Shown in pieces: positions 35,430 to 36,154 of a DNA stretch of 36,154 bases; the first letter of the stretch is position 1, and each line of letters opens with the position of its first letter. Under the pieces are notes generated by a model that saw only the letters and a program-made list of their open reading frames with translations, was not told the origin of the DNA and did no database searches. Location: contig SSFV01000092.1 in assembly GCA_008015565.1 (NCBI GenBank), positions 1-36,154 of the forward strand, written 5' to 3'. Source of the stretch: Nitrosomonas sp. (GTDB lineage Bacteria > Pseudomonadota > Gammaproteobacteria > Burkholderiales > Nitrosomonadaceae). The position numbers and the translations under genes were made by a program.

Positions 35430-36154
35430 ATGAACACATGTAATAAATTACAAGCAGTTTTATTTGATGTTGACGGCACCCTGGCAGACACTGAACAAGA
35501 TGGGCACCGTCTAGCATTCAATGCCGCATTCCAGGATTTTAACCTCGACTGGAACTGGGATATCGATCTTTATGGTAAATTGTTGGAAATTACCGGCGGG
35601 AAAGAACGGATACGCCATTACATGGAACAATATGAACCTGCCAACCTCGACAGAAGTGATCTGCCGGAGTGGATCAGTAGCTTGCATAAGTCCAAAACCA
35701 AGTATTTTGAATCTTTAATGGAAACTGGCCATATCCCATTGCGCCCTGGCGTAGCACGGTTAATTCAAGAGCTACACCAAGAAAAAGTGAAGCTTGCGAT
35801 TGCAACCACAACCACTATGGAGAATGTCACTGCGCTGCTAAAATCGACCTTAGGGGAAGCGTCAATTGAATGGTTCGCGGTAATTGGTGCCGGCGATATT
35901 GTACCCAAGAAGAAACCCGCACCCGACATTTATCACTGGGTGTTAAATCAACTCAAATTATCACCGCGACAATGTATCGCAATTGAAGATTCAGAAAATG
36001 GCCTTAGATCGGCAATGGCTGCAAATCTGCCTGCTCTCGTTACAGTTAGCGGTTATACTCGGTTACAAAATTTTAGTGGTGCCGTCGCAGTGCTCTCAGA
36101 TCTTGGCGAACCATTTCGGCCATTTACTCTAATAAGTGGAGATACACTTGGTAA
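35430..36154 (+). CDS. CbbY-like HAD phosphatase (3' end missing)
   Basis: The frame is open from an ATG at 35430 to the window end, about 241 residues. HAD motif I is FDVDGTLADTE, motif II is the IATTTT segment, motif III is KKKPAPDIY, and motif IV is IEDSENGLRSA. The cap has LDWNWDIDLYGKLLEITGGKERI, very like CbbY of autotrophs, which removes the Rubisco inhibitor xylulose-1,5-bisphosphate. This supports a carbon-fixing host. A general beta-phosphoglucomutase-type HAD is less likely. It starts 9 bp after the Sua5 gene. Confidence 0.9.
   Translation, partial: MNTCNKLQAVLFDVDGTLADTEQDGHRLAFNAAFQDFNLDWNWDIDLYGKLLEITGGKERIRHYMEQYEPANLDRSDLPEWISSLHKSKTKYFESLMETGHIPLRPGVARLIQELHQEKVKLAIATTTTMENVTALLKSTLGEASIEWFAVIGAGDIVPKKKPAPDIYHWVLNQLKLSPRQCIAIEDSENGLRSAMAANLPALVTVSGYTRLQNFSGAVAVLSDLGEPFRPFTLISGDTLG

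Overview
The window reads as chromosomal DNA of a betaproteobacterium, most likely an ammonia oxidiser of the Nitrosomonas group. That assignment rests on gene content and protein style: a lptC-lptA-lptB-rpoN-hpf-ptsN-hprK run, a CbbY-type phosphatase suggesting a Calvin-cycle autotroph, and AT-rich intergenic DNA with moderate GC in genes. It is inference; no database was searched. I see no tRNA, rRNA, CRISPR array, insertion sequence or prophage.

Left part (1-12.7 kb): an iron-related accessory region. It holds a cut endonuclease/exonuclease/phosphatase-family gene, a LicD-cytidylyltransferase fusion, a small secreted RTX protein, a MauG/cytochrome c peroxidase-type di-heme protein, a 753-residue exported protein made of two ~355-residue repeats that I do not recognise, a TonB-dependent siderophore receptor with an STN signalling domain, Bfd ferredoxin, and a tonB-exbB-exbD operon. 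AT-rich palindromes that look like Fur boxes lie before the RTX gene, bfd and tonB, and a weaker one before the 753-residue gene. The receptor, repeat protein and di-heme gene are collinear and look like one iron- or metal-acquisition module; this is the part most likely to hold an undescribed system.

Middle part (12.8-25.6 kb): an RDD membrane protein, a membrane protein with a degenerate GGDEF domain, ftsK, lolA, rarA, serS, a helical protein of unknown function, rdgC on the other strand, a DUF2007-like zinc-ribbon protein, a tandem pair of DUF3467-like paralogues, a Rof/YaeO-like Rho inhibitor, mutY and 5-formyltetrahydrofolate cyclo-ligase. ftsK-lolA-rarA-serS is a compact housekeeping block.

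Right part (25.8-36.15 kb): on the minus strand, lptC-lptA-lptB-rpoN-hpf-ptsN-hprK-ubiX, which links LPS transport, sigma-54 and the nitrogen PTS. Divergent from it run nadA, a ClsB-like cardiolipin synthase (preceded by a possible 35-codon leader ORF), a Sua5-type tRNA threonylcarbamoyladenosine synthase and a CbbY-like HAD phosphatase cut by the window end.
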